Shown: in pieces, positions 32,801 through 38,483 of the stretch | Layout: every line of letters begins with the position of its first letter | Position numbering within the stretch: the stretch's first letter is position 1 | Origin: Variovorax sp. 54 | GTDB lineage: Bacteria > Pseudomonadota > Gammaproteobacteria > Burkholderiales > Burkholderiaceae_C | DNA: 64,000 bases | Direction: 5' to 3' | Assembly: GCF_002754375.1 (NCBI RefSeq) | Contig: NZ_PEFF01000001.1 | Coordinates: 6,031,501-6,095,500 of the forward strand | The notes under the pieces: model-generated | Databases searched by the model: none | What the model was told of the DNA's origin: nothing | Seen by the model: only the letters and a program-made list of their open reading frames with translations | Position numbers and translations under genes: made by a program

Positions 32801-35279
32801 CACCACAGGCCTGACGGTGAACGACGGCACGGGCAACATCACGAAGACGTCGGCCGCAGGCACCACGGTGACCAATGGCACCACGACCACGGCGGTCGCA
32901 GCTGGTGGCGTGACCAGCGGCAGCGTGAACCTCAGCGGTGTCAGCAACGACATCAAGGGCCTGAGCAACAAGACGCTGACCGACCCGAGCTTTGCGACCG
33001 TGGGCCGCGCAGCGACCGAAGAGCAGCTCAAGCTGGTCGACGTCACGGCCAGCAAGGGCTGGAACCTGAGCGCGAACGGCGAGGCGAGCCCGCAGAACAT
33101 CGCACCGGGCGGCACGGCCAACTTCGCCAACGGCGACAACATGGTGGTCACCCGCAACGGCAACACGCTGACCGTGGCGACCGCCAAGGACGTGAAGTTC
33201 GACAGCGTGACGACCGGCGACACGGTGATGAACAACGCCGGCGTGACCGTCGGCCCGAACGTCACCCTCGGCGCGACCGGCCTGACCATCGTCGGCGGTC
33301 CGAGCGTGACCACGGCGGGCGTCAATGCGGGCGGCAAGGTGATCACCAACGTGGCGCCGGGCGTGGCCAACACCGATGCGGTGAACGTCAGCCAGCTCAA
33401 GGACACGGTCGCCGAGAGCAAGACCAAGTACTACAGCGTGAACTCGACCGGCGGCGGCAACGAGAACAACGACGGTGCCACGGGCGCCGACGCAATCGCT
33501 GCGGGCAAGGACGCACAGGCGACGGCCGTCAACGCGGTGGCGATGGGCACGGCGGCGCAGGCCGCGGGCATCAGCGCCACGTCGATCGGCAATGCCGCCT
33601 GGGCGATGGGCGACCGCAGCACGGCGGTGGGCTACTTCTCGACCGCTAACGGCATCGACAGCGCGGCCTTCGGCGCCTGGGCGCGGGCCATGGGCAACGG
33701 CAGCCTGGCCGCAGGTGCGGGTGCCAACGCCGCGGGCGTGGCGAGCCTGGCGGTGGGTGCAGGCAGCACGGCCGTCGCAGACGGCGGCGCGGCATTGGGC
33801 GCAGGCTCGGTGGCCGACCGCGCGGCCGGTGCGAAGGGCTACGTGCCGCCGGACGCGACCGCGGCGCAATCGGACGCCATCGCCAAGACCACCAGCACCA
33901 CGGGTGCAGTGGGCGTGGGCGACGTGGCCAACGGCGTGTTCCGCCAGATCACCGGCGTGGCCGCGGGCTCCGCACCGAGCGACGCGGTCAACGTGGCACA
34001 GCTGCAGGCCGTGGCCAGCCAGGCCGCGGCAGCGGGCAACAAGTGGATCACCGGTTCGCCGACGACCTACGTGGCGCCCACGTCCAAGGGCGCCGACAGC
34101 ACGGCGGTGGGCTCGGGCGCGGTCGTCAACGCCGACAAGGGCGTGGCGGTCGGCACCGGCGCCGTGGTCACGACGAAGAACAGCGTCGCGCTGGGCAACG
34201 ACTCGAAAACGTCGGACGCCAAGCCCACGGAGAGCGTCACGATCAGGGGCACGACCTACGAGTTCGCCGGCACCAAGCCGGTGGGCGTGGTCAGCGTCGG
34301 CGACAAGGGCGCGGAGCGCCAGATCACCAACGTCGCGGCCGGCGAGATCAGCGCCACCAGCACCGATGCGGTGAACGGCAGCCAGCTCAACGCCACGAAC
34401 CAGGCGATCAACAACCTGACCACGGGCGGCACCGGCATCAAGTACTTCCACGCCAATTCGAAGGAGGCCGACTCGAGCGCCATCGGCGCGGAGAGTGTGG
34501 CCATCGGACCGAAGGCGGTCGCCACGGGCAACAACGCCATCGCCACCGGCAACGGTGCGCAGGCCAAGGCGGCCGGCAGCATCGCGCTGGGTGCCAACAG
34601 CACGGCCAGCTCGGCCAACAGCGTGGCGCTGGGCGACGGCGCGGTGGCCAACCGCGCCGGCATGAACGGCCAGCGCGAGATGTTCTCGAACACCGTGGTG
34701 CAGTCGGCGCAGGGTGCGGTGTCGGTCGGCTCGGCCGGCAACGAGCGCCAGATCACCAACGTGGCCGGCGGCACGCAGGCCACCGACGCGGTGAACGTGC
34801 GCCAGCTGCAGGCCGTGCAGCAAAGCGCGGTGCGCTACGACACGAACGTGGACGGCAGCGTCAACTACAACAGCGTGACCATGGGCAACGGCGCCTCCAC
34901 CGGCCCGGTGACGATGCAGAACGTGGCACCGGGCGTGGCACCGACCGATGCCGTGAACGTGCAGCAGCTCAACCAGTCCGGCGCCGCCAACATGGCCTAC
35001 ACCGACGCGCGTGCCAACGCGCTGGGCGGCGAGATCCGCAACGTGGCGAAGAACGCGTATGCCGGCGTGGCCGCCGCCATGGCCGTGCAGATGCCGGGCA
35101 CCTCGGTGCCGGGCAAGACGGTGATGCGTGTGGGCTACGGCACCTTCAAGGGCGAGAGCGCGGTGGGCATCAGCTTCCGTCGCACGGCCGAGAACAACGG
35201 CTGGAGCATGACCGGCGGCGTGGGCATGAGCCGCGCCGGAGCCGCGGCCACGGTCGGCGCCGAGTGGGTCTTCAATTGA
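23847..35279 (+). CDS. Giant trimeric autotransporter adhesin (YadA/Hia type)
   Basis: A 3810-residue trimeric autotransporter. It begins with an extended signal peptide (MNKSYRSIWNEALGAWVAAS, then QLAALGLGMLLLGGPALAQ). Residues ~50-145 form an unusual first domain (GVLMPRAALTDA...GMVVFNTTAG...GGRWVNVDE) that resembles phage-tail or Bacteroidetes surface modules. Residues ~150-1690 are YadA-like head repeats (AVGxxSxAxGxxSxAxG) with several neck motifs (TDAVNVAQL). Residues ~1710-3070 are about ten near-identical stalk units. After more heads and necks, the last ~95 residues are the YadA membrane anchor, ending in VGAEWVFN. The protein mediates attachment or autoaggregation. A matching TpgA-like lipoprotein gene follows 17 bp downstream. 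Confidence 0.97.
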   Translation: MNKSYRSIWNEALGAWVAASEIASARGKKSRSAQRQLAALGLGMLLLGGPALAQVGVMTPDPDPSAWLTIGPEPGAGVPNKGVLMPRAALTDATTWGLVAPTPIEGMVVFNTTAGTSANGLGEGLMTWKGGRWVNVDETPYLHVNSTAVGNSTQANSGAIGVNSVAIGPDAKAIADDTVAMGNGAEAHKLGDIAIGRAAIANGGDRLTGPTENWSSVAVGTYASATEGNSVALGGSAKAEGRGTALGSRAEAGYDAVAIGTYAGMGRPAKTDPNDFSNGLNTFVGSGSGASGNGARNSYVGNQAGVNVRGDENAGMGYGAGGLSVGSRNVAVGQRAGQFVTGDQNINQGTMAGLQSKGSNNIALGTLASANLALASQDPNSPVSAAAVQAASLAAQTEYMGFLATRGVTEAGLADGTYTLDASGNVIEASSGNVLVTATELQASVTKAFQRNGVAGIDASRTTAIGHQSRATSDDAVALGSSAVAGDQAAVAIGNASKAFGVSSVAVGDSAFAQGETSIAVGKGAQANGAQSISIGTGNVVNGNNSGAIGDPSVIDGANSYSVGNNNTLGAAATNTFVLGNNVNVNVANATALGDSTSVTVADGVALGSKSVASTDKGVAGFDPATGTASTDTSATWKSTLGAVSVGGNGQTRQITNVAAGTAPTDAVNVAQLKAGQTHYYSVNSTVTGAGSNYNNDGATGAGALAAGVGAQATGTDAVAIGAGAVSSGANGATSGSTVAVGVKSNANGFSSVAVGDRAIAANFADVSLGSEAGFSAGTGQYNTALGAGAGKNASGDHATAVGNGALSDSSGVFNTATGSGAGAGTAGDANAAFGALAGSGVTGNNNVAVGAAAGFGVTASDTVSVGGGALAGKDRAVALGYEAKASAVNSVALGAESQATQDAAALQAKAAYAPLTATGTPAAVAGTMPVGEVSVGSAGKERRITNLAAGADNTDAVNVAQLQAVSSTAAAGAVHYYSINSTSTGAGSNYDNSGATGPNAIAAGVNATSSGSGSTAMGYNSNATGAGAVAIGQGAVAAVASVGGTGGVAVGNGAQTVDGVALGANAVSKSGVAIGSSAQAQTSNTVSIGTQAGTGSTSAGGDINIGILAGQNSSGNGQNTSIGAGAGSGLSGQLNVSIGSLAGQGMVGNSNTNFGSQAGAASKGNVNTNLGLNAGVLGSGNLNVNQGAAAGAGVIGNGNVAIGAGANAPQYSVDPTTGAATPVSGKSALTVSNTVAVGNGTVAGANNAIAIGQNAQATGASSISIGTGNTVNGNNSGAIGDPSTIDGANSYSVGNNNTLGAAATNTFVLGNNVNINVANATALGDSTSVTVADGVALGSQSVASTDKGMAGFDPAKGAASTDSSATWKSTLGAVSVGGNGQTRQITNVAAGTVATDAVNVAQLQAAQTHYYSVNDNGTPGGNYANDGATGVNALAAGVGTQANGERSVSIGYLAGEGASAGLAGQNNVSVGNEAGRGVVGSSNTAVGSAAGKDVVGSSNAAFGIAAGQSVQGDYNLAMGVYSGIGTKGTYNTAIGGSAGQSVTGNDNIAMGDLSGASVSGDTNIGIGAVAGAGTTGSSNIAIGTFAGIVDTTTLAGITADNTVSIGNSAVASKNDGVAIGRQAQASAVNSVALGAESQATQDAAALQAKAAYAPLTAAGTPATVAGTVPVGEVSVGSAGKERRITNLAAGSDDTDAVNVSQLKAVDATANAGWSVAANGEATGGNVAPGAKVDFSNSDSNIAITRTGTDLDFKLADDVKVNNSVTVGQSVLNTTGLTVNDGAGSVTKTSATGTTVTNGTTTTAVAAGGVTSGTLNLSGVTNDLQGLSNKTLTDPSFATVGRAATEEQLKIVNDTASAGWNVAANGEATGGNVAPGGKVDFSNSDNNVTITRSGTNLDFKLADDVKVNNSVTVGQSVLNTTGLTVNNGTTTTVVAAGGVTSGNVNLSGVTNDIKGLSNTTLTDSSFATVGRGATEEQLKIVNDTASAGWNVAANGEATGGNVAPGGKVDFSNSDSNIAITRSGTNLDFKLADDVKVNNSVTVGQSVLSTTGLTVNNGTTTTAVAATGVTSGNVNLSGVTNDIKGLSNTTLTDPSFATVGRGATEEQLKVVNDTASAGWNVAANGEATGGNVAPGGKVDFSNSDSNIAITRTGTNLDVKLADDVKVNNSVTVGQSVLNTTGLTVNNGTTTTSVAAGGVTSGNVNLSGVTNDIQGLSNTTLSDPTFATVGRGATEEQLKLVNDTASAGWNVAANGEATGGNVASGGKVDFSNSDSNIAITRTGTNLDFKLADDVKVNNSVTVGQSVLNTTGLTVNNGTTTTAVAAGGVTSGTVNLSGVTNDIQGLSNKTLTDPTFATVGRGATEEQLKLVNDTASAGWNVAANGEATGGNVAPGGKVDFSNSDSNIAITRTGTNLDFKLADDVKVNNSVTVGQSVLNTTGLTVNNGTTTTAVAAGGVTSGTVNLSGVTNDIKGLSNKTLTDPSFATVGRAASEEQLKLVNDTASAGWNVAANGEATGGNVAPGGKVDFSNSDSNIAITRSGTNLDFKLADDVKVNNSVTVGQSVLNTTGLTVNNGTTTTAVAAGGVTSGSVNLSGVTNDIKGLSNKTLTDPTFATVGRGATEEQLKLVNDTASAGWNVAANGEATGGNVAPGGKVDLSNSDSNIAITRNGTDLDFKLADDVKVNNSVTVGQSVLNTTGLTVNDGAGNVTKTTAAGTTVTNGTTTTVVAAGGVTSGNVKLSGVTNDIQGLSNTTLTDPSFATVGRAATEEQLKLVDTTASKGWNVAANGEATGGNVAPGGKVDFSNSDSNIAITRSGTDLDFKLADDVKVNNSVTVGQSVLNTTGLTVNDGAGNVTKTSAAGTTVTNGTTTTVVAASGVTSGTVNLSGVTNDIRGLSNKTLTDPTFATVGRGATEEQLKLVNDTASAGWNVAANGEATGGNVAPGGKVDFSNSDSNIAITRNGTGLDFKLADDVKVNNSLTVGQSVLNTTGLTVNDGTGNITKTSAAGTTVTNGTTTTAVAAGGVTSGSVNLSGVSNDIKGLSNKTLTDPSFATVGRAATEEQLKLVDVTASKGWNLSANGEASPQNIAPGGTANFANGDNMVVTRNGNTLTVATAKDVKFDSVTTGDTVMNNAGVTVGPNVTLGATGLTIVGGPSVTTAGVNAGGKVITNVAPGVANTDAVNVSQLKDTVAESKTKYYSVNSTGGGNENNDGATGADAIAAGKDAQATAVNAVAMGTAAQAAGISATSIGNAAWAMGDRSTAVGYFSTANGIDSAAFGAWARAMGNGSLAAGAGANAAGVASLAVGAGSTAVADGGAALGAGSVADRAAGAKGYVPPDATAAQSDAIAKTTSTTGAVGVGDVANGVFRQITGVAAGSAPSDAVNVAQLQAVASQAAAAGNKWITGSPTTYVAPTSKGADSTAVGSGAVVNADKGVAVGTGAVVTTKNSVALGNDSKTSDAKPTESVTIRGTTYEFAGTKPVGVVSVGDKGAERQITNVAAGEISATSTDAVNGSQLNATNQAINNLTTGGTGIKYFHANSKEADSSAIGAESVAIGPKAVATGNNAIATGNGAQAKAAGSIALGANSTASSANSVALGDGAVANRAGMNGQREMFSNTVVQSAQGAVSVGSAGNERQITNVAGGTQATDAVNVRQLQAVQQSAVRYDTNVDGSVNYNSVTMGNGASTGPVTMQNVAPGVAPTDAVNVQQLNQSGAANMAYTDARANALGGEIRNVAKNAYAGVAAAMAVQMPGTSVPGKTVMRVGYGTFKGESAVGISFRRTAENNGWSMTGGVGMSRAGAAATVGAEWVFN
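28980..33053 (+). repeat. Tandem stalk-repeat array inside the adhesin gene
   Basis: Ten tandem units carry the signature GWNVAANGEATGGN, then KLADDVKVNNSVTVGQSVL, then SGVTNDI-GLSN. Six short units have a 387-bp period (129 residues). Four long units have a 438-bp period (146 residues) because of a 17-residue insert (around VNDGAGNVTKTSAAGTTV); these are the first and the last three. A degenerate eleventh unit (KGWNLSANGEASPQN) follows. DNA identity between units is high enough for recombination to change copy number. Confidence 0.93.
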
Positions 35280-35296
35280 AGCGGGAGAGCAAAAGA

Positions 35297-36166
35297 ATGA
35301 ACAAGATGAACCGAACCCTGTCCGTCGTCGCCCTGGCGGCGGTGCTTGCGTCCCTTCAAGGCTGCGCCTCGCCCGGCGCCGCCATCGACAAGGACGCGCA
35401 GGCGCGCGCCGCGGCCGAGAAGCCGGCGCCGCCCAAGCCCGAGGAGTTTCCCGACCTGGGCAGCGCCAAGTGGAAGCAGGGTGCCTTCCCCGGCGTCGAC
35501 AAGTTCCAGCGCGTGCGTCCCGGCATGGGCAAGGACCAGCTGCGCGAGCTGCTGGGCTGGCCGCACTTCAGCGAAGGGCTGTGGGGCGTGCGCGAGTGGA
35601 ACTACATCTTTCACTTCTACACGGGCAAGGGCAGCGACTACACCACCTGCCAGTACATGGTGCGTTTCAACGGCAGCGAGCTGATGACCGGCGGCTGGTG
35701 GAAGAACCCCGACTGCGCCTTGCTCGCGCAACCGCCGCTGGCCACGCCGATCCCGGCCAGCACGAAGCTGGCACCGCCGCAGAAGGTCACGCTCAGCGCC
35801 GACGGGCTGTTCCGCTTCGACGGCGCCTCGCTCACCGACCTGCAGCCCGCCGGGCGCGCGCGGCTGGAGCACCTGGCCGGCGAGCTGCGCAACAACTTCC
35901 GGTCGCTGCACTACATCGTGGTGACGGGCCACACCGACCGGCTGGGCGGCGACGCCTACAACGAGGCGCTGTCGCTGGAGCGCGCCAACACCGTGCGCGA
36001 TCTGCTGGTGCAGCAGGGCCTGGACCGCAAGCTGATCCGCACCGCGGGCATGGGCAAGCGCCAACCGGTGGTGTCCGATTGCGAAGGCACCCAACGCACG
36101 CCGGCGCTGCTGCAATGCCTGCAGCCCAACCGACGGGTCGAGCTCGACATCGCAGGGGAGCAGTGA
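35297..36166 (+). CDS. tpgA: TpgA-like BamE/SmpA-OmpA lipoprotein
   Basis: A 289-residue lipoprotein with a signal sequence and lipobox ASLQGC (Cys ~22). The N-terminal domain has the SmpA/OmlA (BamE-like) pattern FQRVRPGMGKDQLRELLGWPHFSEGLWG. The C-terminal OmpA-like peptidoglycan-binding domain (~165-285) has YIVVTGHTDRLGGDAYNEALSLERA and QPNRRVELDI. Acinetobacter TpgA has this same two-domain layout and is encoded next to the trimeric autotransporter AtaA, whose surface display it supports. Here the gene begins 17 bp after the adhesin stop, so the same partnership is inferred. Confidence 0.8.
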   Translation: MNKMNRTLSVVALAAVLASLQGCASPGAAIDKDAQARAAAEKPAPPKPEEFPDLGSAKWKQGAFPGVDKFQRVRPGMGKDQLRELLGWPHFSEGLWGVREWNYIFHFYTGKGSDYTTCQYMVRFNGSELMTGGWWKNPDCALLAQPPLATPIPASTKLAPPQKVTLSADGLFRFDGASLTDLQPAGRARLEHLAGELRNNFRSLHYIVVTGHTDRLGGDAYNEALSLERANTVRDLLVQQGLDRKLIRTAGMGKRQPVVSDCEGTQRTPALLQCLQPNRRVELDIAGEQ

Positions 36167-36168
36167 CG

Positions 36169-36606
36169 ATGAACGCGCCCGCTCCTTCGGGGTACCGGAT
36201 CGCGCTGGTCGATTCCGACGCCCTGCAGCGCGCCTGCACCGGCAACTCGCTGACTGCATTGGGGGCCGACTTCATCCCGTTCGTGCGCATCGCCGACCTG
36301 ATCCAGGCGCTGGAGGTGGGCCAGCGCTTCGACGGGGTGATCGTCGGGCTGCATGCCGATGCGCAGAAGACGGTGGCGCGCGTGCCCGCCATGCACCAGG
36401 CGGCCGACTGGATGCTGCCGCTGCTGTACCTCACGCACCGCTCGGAGCTGCCGAGCGTGGAGGCGGTGCCGGTCGCGGTGCGCGCGCAGCGCTCTTTCGA
36501 GCTGCTGCTGACGCCCGTGTCGAACGAGGATCTGGGCGTCTGGCTGGGGTCGCTGGACGGCCGGCTGAAGCCGGCGCGGCTGATTCGCGTGGGGGCGGAC
36601 GCCTGA
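36169..36606 (+). CDS. Stand-alone degenerate response-regulator receiver
   Basis: A 145-residue protein starting at ATG 36169, 2 bp after the TpgA-like stop. It has a receiver-like fold (YRIALVDSDALQRACTGNSLTALG, then RFDGVIVGL, then LLYLTHRSE). The position that should hold the phospho-acceptor Asp is Gly in FDGVIVGL, and no conserved Lys near the end is obvious. It is probably a non-phosphorylated pseudo-receiver that acts by protein contact. It forms an operon with the adhesin and TpgA-like genes. Confidence 0.65.
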   Translation: MNAPAPSGYRIALVDSDALQRACTGNSLTALGADFIPFVRIADLIQALEVGQRFDGVIVGLHADAQKTVARVPAMHQAADWMLPLLYLTHRSELPSVEAVPVAVRAQRSFELLLTPVSNEDLGVWLGSLDGRLKPARLIRVGADA

Positions 36607-36617
36607 CGCGTGCCCGG

Positions 36618-36643
36618 GGCCCGGCCCGATGCAGGGCCGGGCC
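36618..36643. terminator. Bidirectional GC hairpin between convergent genes
   Basis: A perfect 10-bp stem GGCCCGGCCC / GGGCCGGGCC with loop GATGCA, located between the stops of the plus-strand receiver (36606) and the minus-strand regulator (36646). There is no T-run, so it may need Rho or act as a 3'-end stabiliser. Confidence 0.6.
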
Positions 36644-36645
36644 TG

Positions 36646-37440
36646 TCAGAAATTCACGGCAAGGGCGGCATGGCGTGGCCGGCCTCGTCGCGTGAACTCC
36701 CTCTCCTTGACGGGTTTGGACACGGGCCACACCGGCACCAGCCGGTAGCCCTGCTTGTAGACCGCGCGCAGCTCGTACCCGTTCTCGGCGCACAGGTCCA
36801 GGCGCTTGCGGATGTTGGCCGCGCACACGTCGAGCACGCGCGTGCCTTCATAGGGCGTGGTCTTGTCCCATATCGATTGCCACAGCCAGTCGCGCGTGAT
36901 CACCTGCCCGGCGTTGCGGAACAGGGTGACGGCGAAAGCGTACTGGCGCGGCTGCAGGCGGATGCGCTGGTCGTGCAGCAGCACGGTGTGGGCCATGTCG
37001 AGAAAGCGGTAGGGGCCCCAGGTCGGTGGGCCGAGGCTGGCGCTCTGTGCGGCATGTCGGGCGCGCAGCAGCAGGGTGCGCATGCGCCAGGCCAGCTCAT
37101 TCATCGTGTCTTCGATGCCGGCGCCGTGCAGCTCGATGAAGTCGTCCCAGCCCGGCGCGTCGCGCCAGGGCAGGAGCTGTTCCCAGCGCTTGTCGCGCAC
37201 GATGAGCAGCGTCTGGATGTTCAGCGCCCGGCAGGCGGCAAAGAGGCTGCGGGAGGCCAGTTCGTTGTCGACCACCACGAGCAGCAGATCGACCTGTCGG
37301 CCGCTGTCCAGCGACGCAAAGAAGTCGGCCAGGCTCGAGAACTGGAAGGCGTCGTAGCCCAGGAGGGGCAGGTTGTGCAGCAGCTGCCCGCCGGTCACGC
37401 CCTGCTCGTCGAGCAAGGCCACGCGCGTGGTGAGCGGCAT
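36646..37440 (-). CDS. OmpR-type winged-helix regulator with degenerate receiver
   Basis: A 264-residue protein. The N-terminal ~120 residues are receiver-like (TRVALLDEQG, QVDLLLVVVDNELASRS, LLIVRDKRWEQLLPW), but the phospho-Asp is not in its normal place: the residue five after the first Asp is Val. The C-terminal domain is a clear OmpR winged helix (QPRQYAFAVTLFRNAGQVITRDWLWQ..., LDVCAANIRKRLDLC...YKQGYRLV). It is probably a phosphorylation-independent regulator of the adhesin locus, convergent with the adhesin-tpgA-receiver operon. Confidence 0.82.
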   Translation of the reverse strand: MPLTTRVALLDEQGVTGGQLLHNLPLLGYDAFQFSSLADFFASLDSGRQVDLLLVVVDNELASRSLFAACRALNIQTLLIVRDKRWEQLLPWRDAPGWDDFIELHGAGIEDTMNELAWRMRTLLLRARHAAQSASLGPPTWGPYRFLDMAHTVLLHDQRIRLQPRQYAFAVTLFRNAGQVITRDWLWQSIWDKTTPYEGTRVLDVCAANIRKRLDLCAENGYELRAVYKQGYRLVPVWPVSKPVKEREFTRRGRPRHAALAVNF

Positions 37441-37443
37441 GGC

Positions 37444-37680
37444 TCAGGCCGCCTTCTTGCCGTCCCGGGCCGCCAGGACGACGATGCCCACGGCGCACAC
37501 CGCGAACAGGATGCCTGTCGGAACGGCGCCGATGCTGCCCAGCAGCCCGCTGTACAGGTCGGTCAGCATGGCGATGAGCCGGTTGCCGCTGGACTGGCGG
37601 CTCAGGTCGTTGGCAATGAATGCGTTGAACGACAGCACGGCGAACACCAGTGCCACAAAGCCAGCCACGATCCACTTCAC
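37444..37680 (-). CDS. Small two-helix inner-membrane protein
   Basis: A 78-residue protein beginning at GTG 37680 with GGGAG ~10 nt upstream. It has two hydrophobic segments (IVAGFVALVFAVLSFNAFIA and GAVPTGILFAVCAVGIVVLAA) separated by a short polar loop, and a basic C-terminus (RDGKKAA). The family is not recognised. Its stop lies 3 bp before the start of the regulator at 37440, so the two form an operon. The GAC microsatellite lies about 140 bp upstream of its start. Confidence 0.7.
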   Translation of the reverse strand: MKWIVAGFVALVFAVLSFNAFIANDLSRQSSGNRLIAMLTDLYSGLLGSIGAVPTGILFAVCAVGIVVLAARDGKKAA

Positions 37681-37793
37681 GATGTTTTGCTCCCTTTGGT
37701 CCCCGGCGCGGCGCAGGCTGGCCGCCCGGGTCTTTCGATGCTAGTGGCGGCTTCGAGGGAGGAGTCTGATGAATTCTTTCAGCGCCGCGAGCG

Positions 37794-37872
<79 letters not shown>

Positions 37873-37892
37873 GCGGCTGGCGGACGGCAGGG

Positions 37893-38060
37893 GTGTGGGG
37901 AAACAGCCCGGAAAGATATTTTTCCGGATTTTTTCTGCCCGCTGCCTGTTTCGCAGGCACTGCGTTGCAGGCCCCGCCAGGCAACGGTTTCGCGCGCTGC
38001 ACACACGGTTTTCCACAACGTTGTCCCCATCGGATTGGGAAAACCCGTCACTTCGGTGTG
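37893..38060 (+). repeat. Dispersed structured repeat, copy 2
   Basis: Second copy of the element at 18966-19131, in the same orientation. The 3' 119 bp are nearly identical, including GGTTTTCCACAACGTTGTCC and the terminal GTCACTTCGGTGTG. The 5' 45 bp are more diverged (an AT-rich ATATTTTTCC segment shared with copy 1). It starts 22 bp after the GAC microsatellite. Confidence 0.85.
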
Positions 38061-38089
38061 GTAGCGCGATGGGCGGCCCGGCTGCAGGC

Positions 38090-38230
38090 AAAAAAATACC
38101 CGCCGGAGCGGGTATCTCGAGGGGCCCCCGAAGGGGCGCGCTCTAAGGCAAACAGAGAGCTCTTCTTTTGCGGCCCTGTTGCGTGACAGCAGGTGCATCC
38201 TCGGTGAGGACACGCGCTCAGCGTGTCAGC
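38090..38230 (-). ncRNA. Candidate minus-strand small RNA ended by an intrinsic terminator
   Basis: On the minus strand, hairpin TACCCGC-TCCG-GCGGGTA (38114-38097) is followed by seven T residues (38096-38090), a textbook intrinsic terminator. A second GC hairpin (GCCCCTTCGGGGGC) precedes it. No protein gene ends here, as the ferritin-like gene stops 370 bp to the right. That suggests a short noncoding transcript from the AT-rich region near 38230-38290. The 5' end is a guess and no clear promoter was identified. Confidence 0.4.
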
Positions 38231-38381
38231 TGAAAAATGTCGTAACCGTAGGACAAGTTAAAAAGTGTGAAGAATTTGGCAGTTTTTCGAACTAGAAGGG
38301 ATGGCCCCGGCCCGCACGATCGTGCAGAACTGTCGGTGTTGTCTGACAACCCGGCGGCGGCGCTGGCCCTAAATTTTGCGG

Positions 38382-38457
38382 ACTCGCTTCAAGTGCGGGT
38401 TCTCTGTGCGTGACAGCAATCCAGAGATTCAGCCCAGCATCGTGCTGGGTTTTTTTT
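38382..38457 (+). ncRNA. Candidate plus-strand small RNA with strong Rho-independent terminator
   Basis: CCCAGCA-TCG-TGCTGGG (38433-38449) followed by eight T residues (38450-38457) is a strong plus-strand terminator with no plus-strand gene before it. A possible -10 element TAAATT (38370-38375) would start a ~76-nt RNA that also has a CTCTG...CAGAG stem. This is the layout of an Hfq-type sRNA. The 5' end is inferred. Confidence 0.5.
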
Positions 38458-38483
38458 GCCTGTTTTCTGGCGTTTTCGGCCCT

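Noticed and set aside
28980..33053. Tandem repeats considered as a CRISPR array
   Set aside because: The units are 387-438 bp, fully coding and in frame within a trimeric autotransporter stalk; there are no short repeats with unique spacers.
28920..34823. A 1967-residue minus-strand open frame under the adhesin
   Set aside because: It is a mirror of the repetitive, high-GC adhesin gene; its translation is His/Ala/Val-rich low complexity with no family features, and the plus frame has signal peptide, stalk and anchor.
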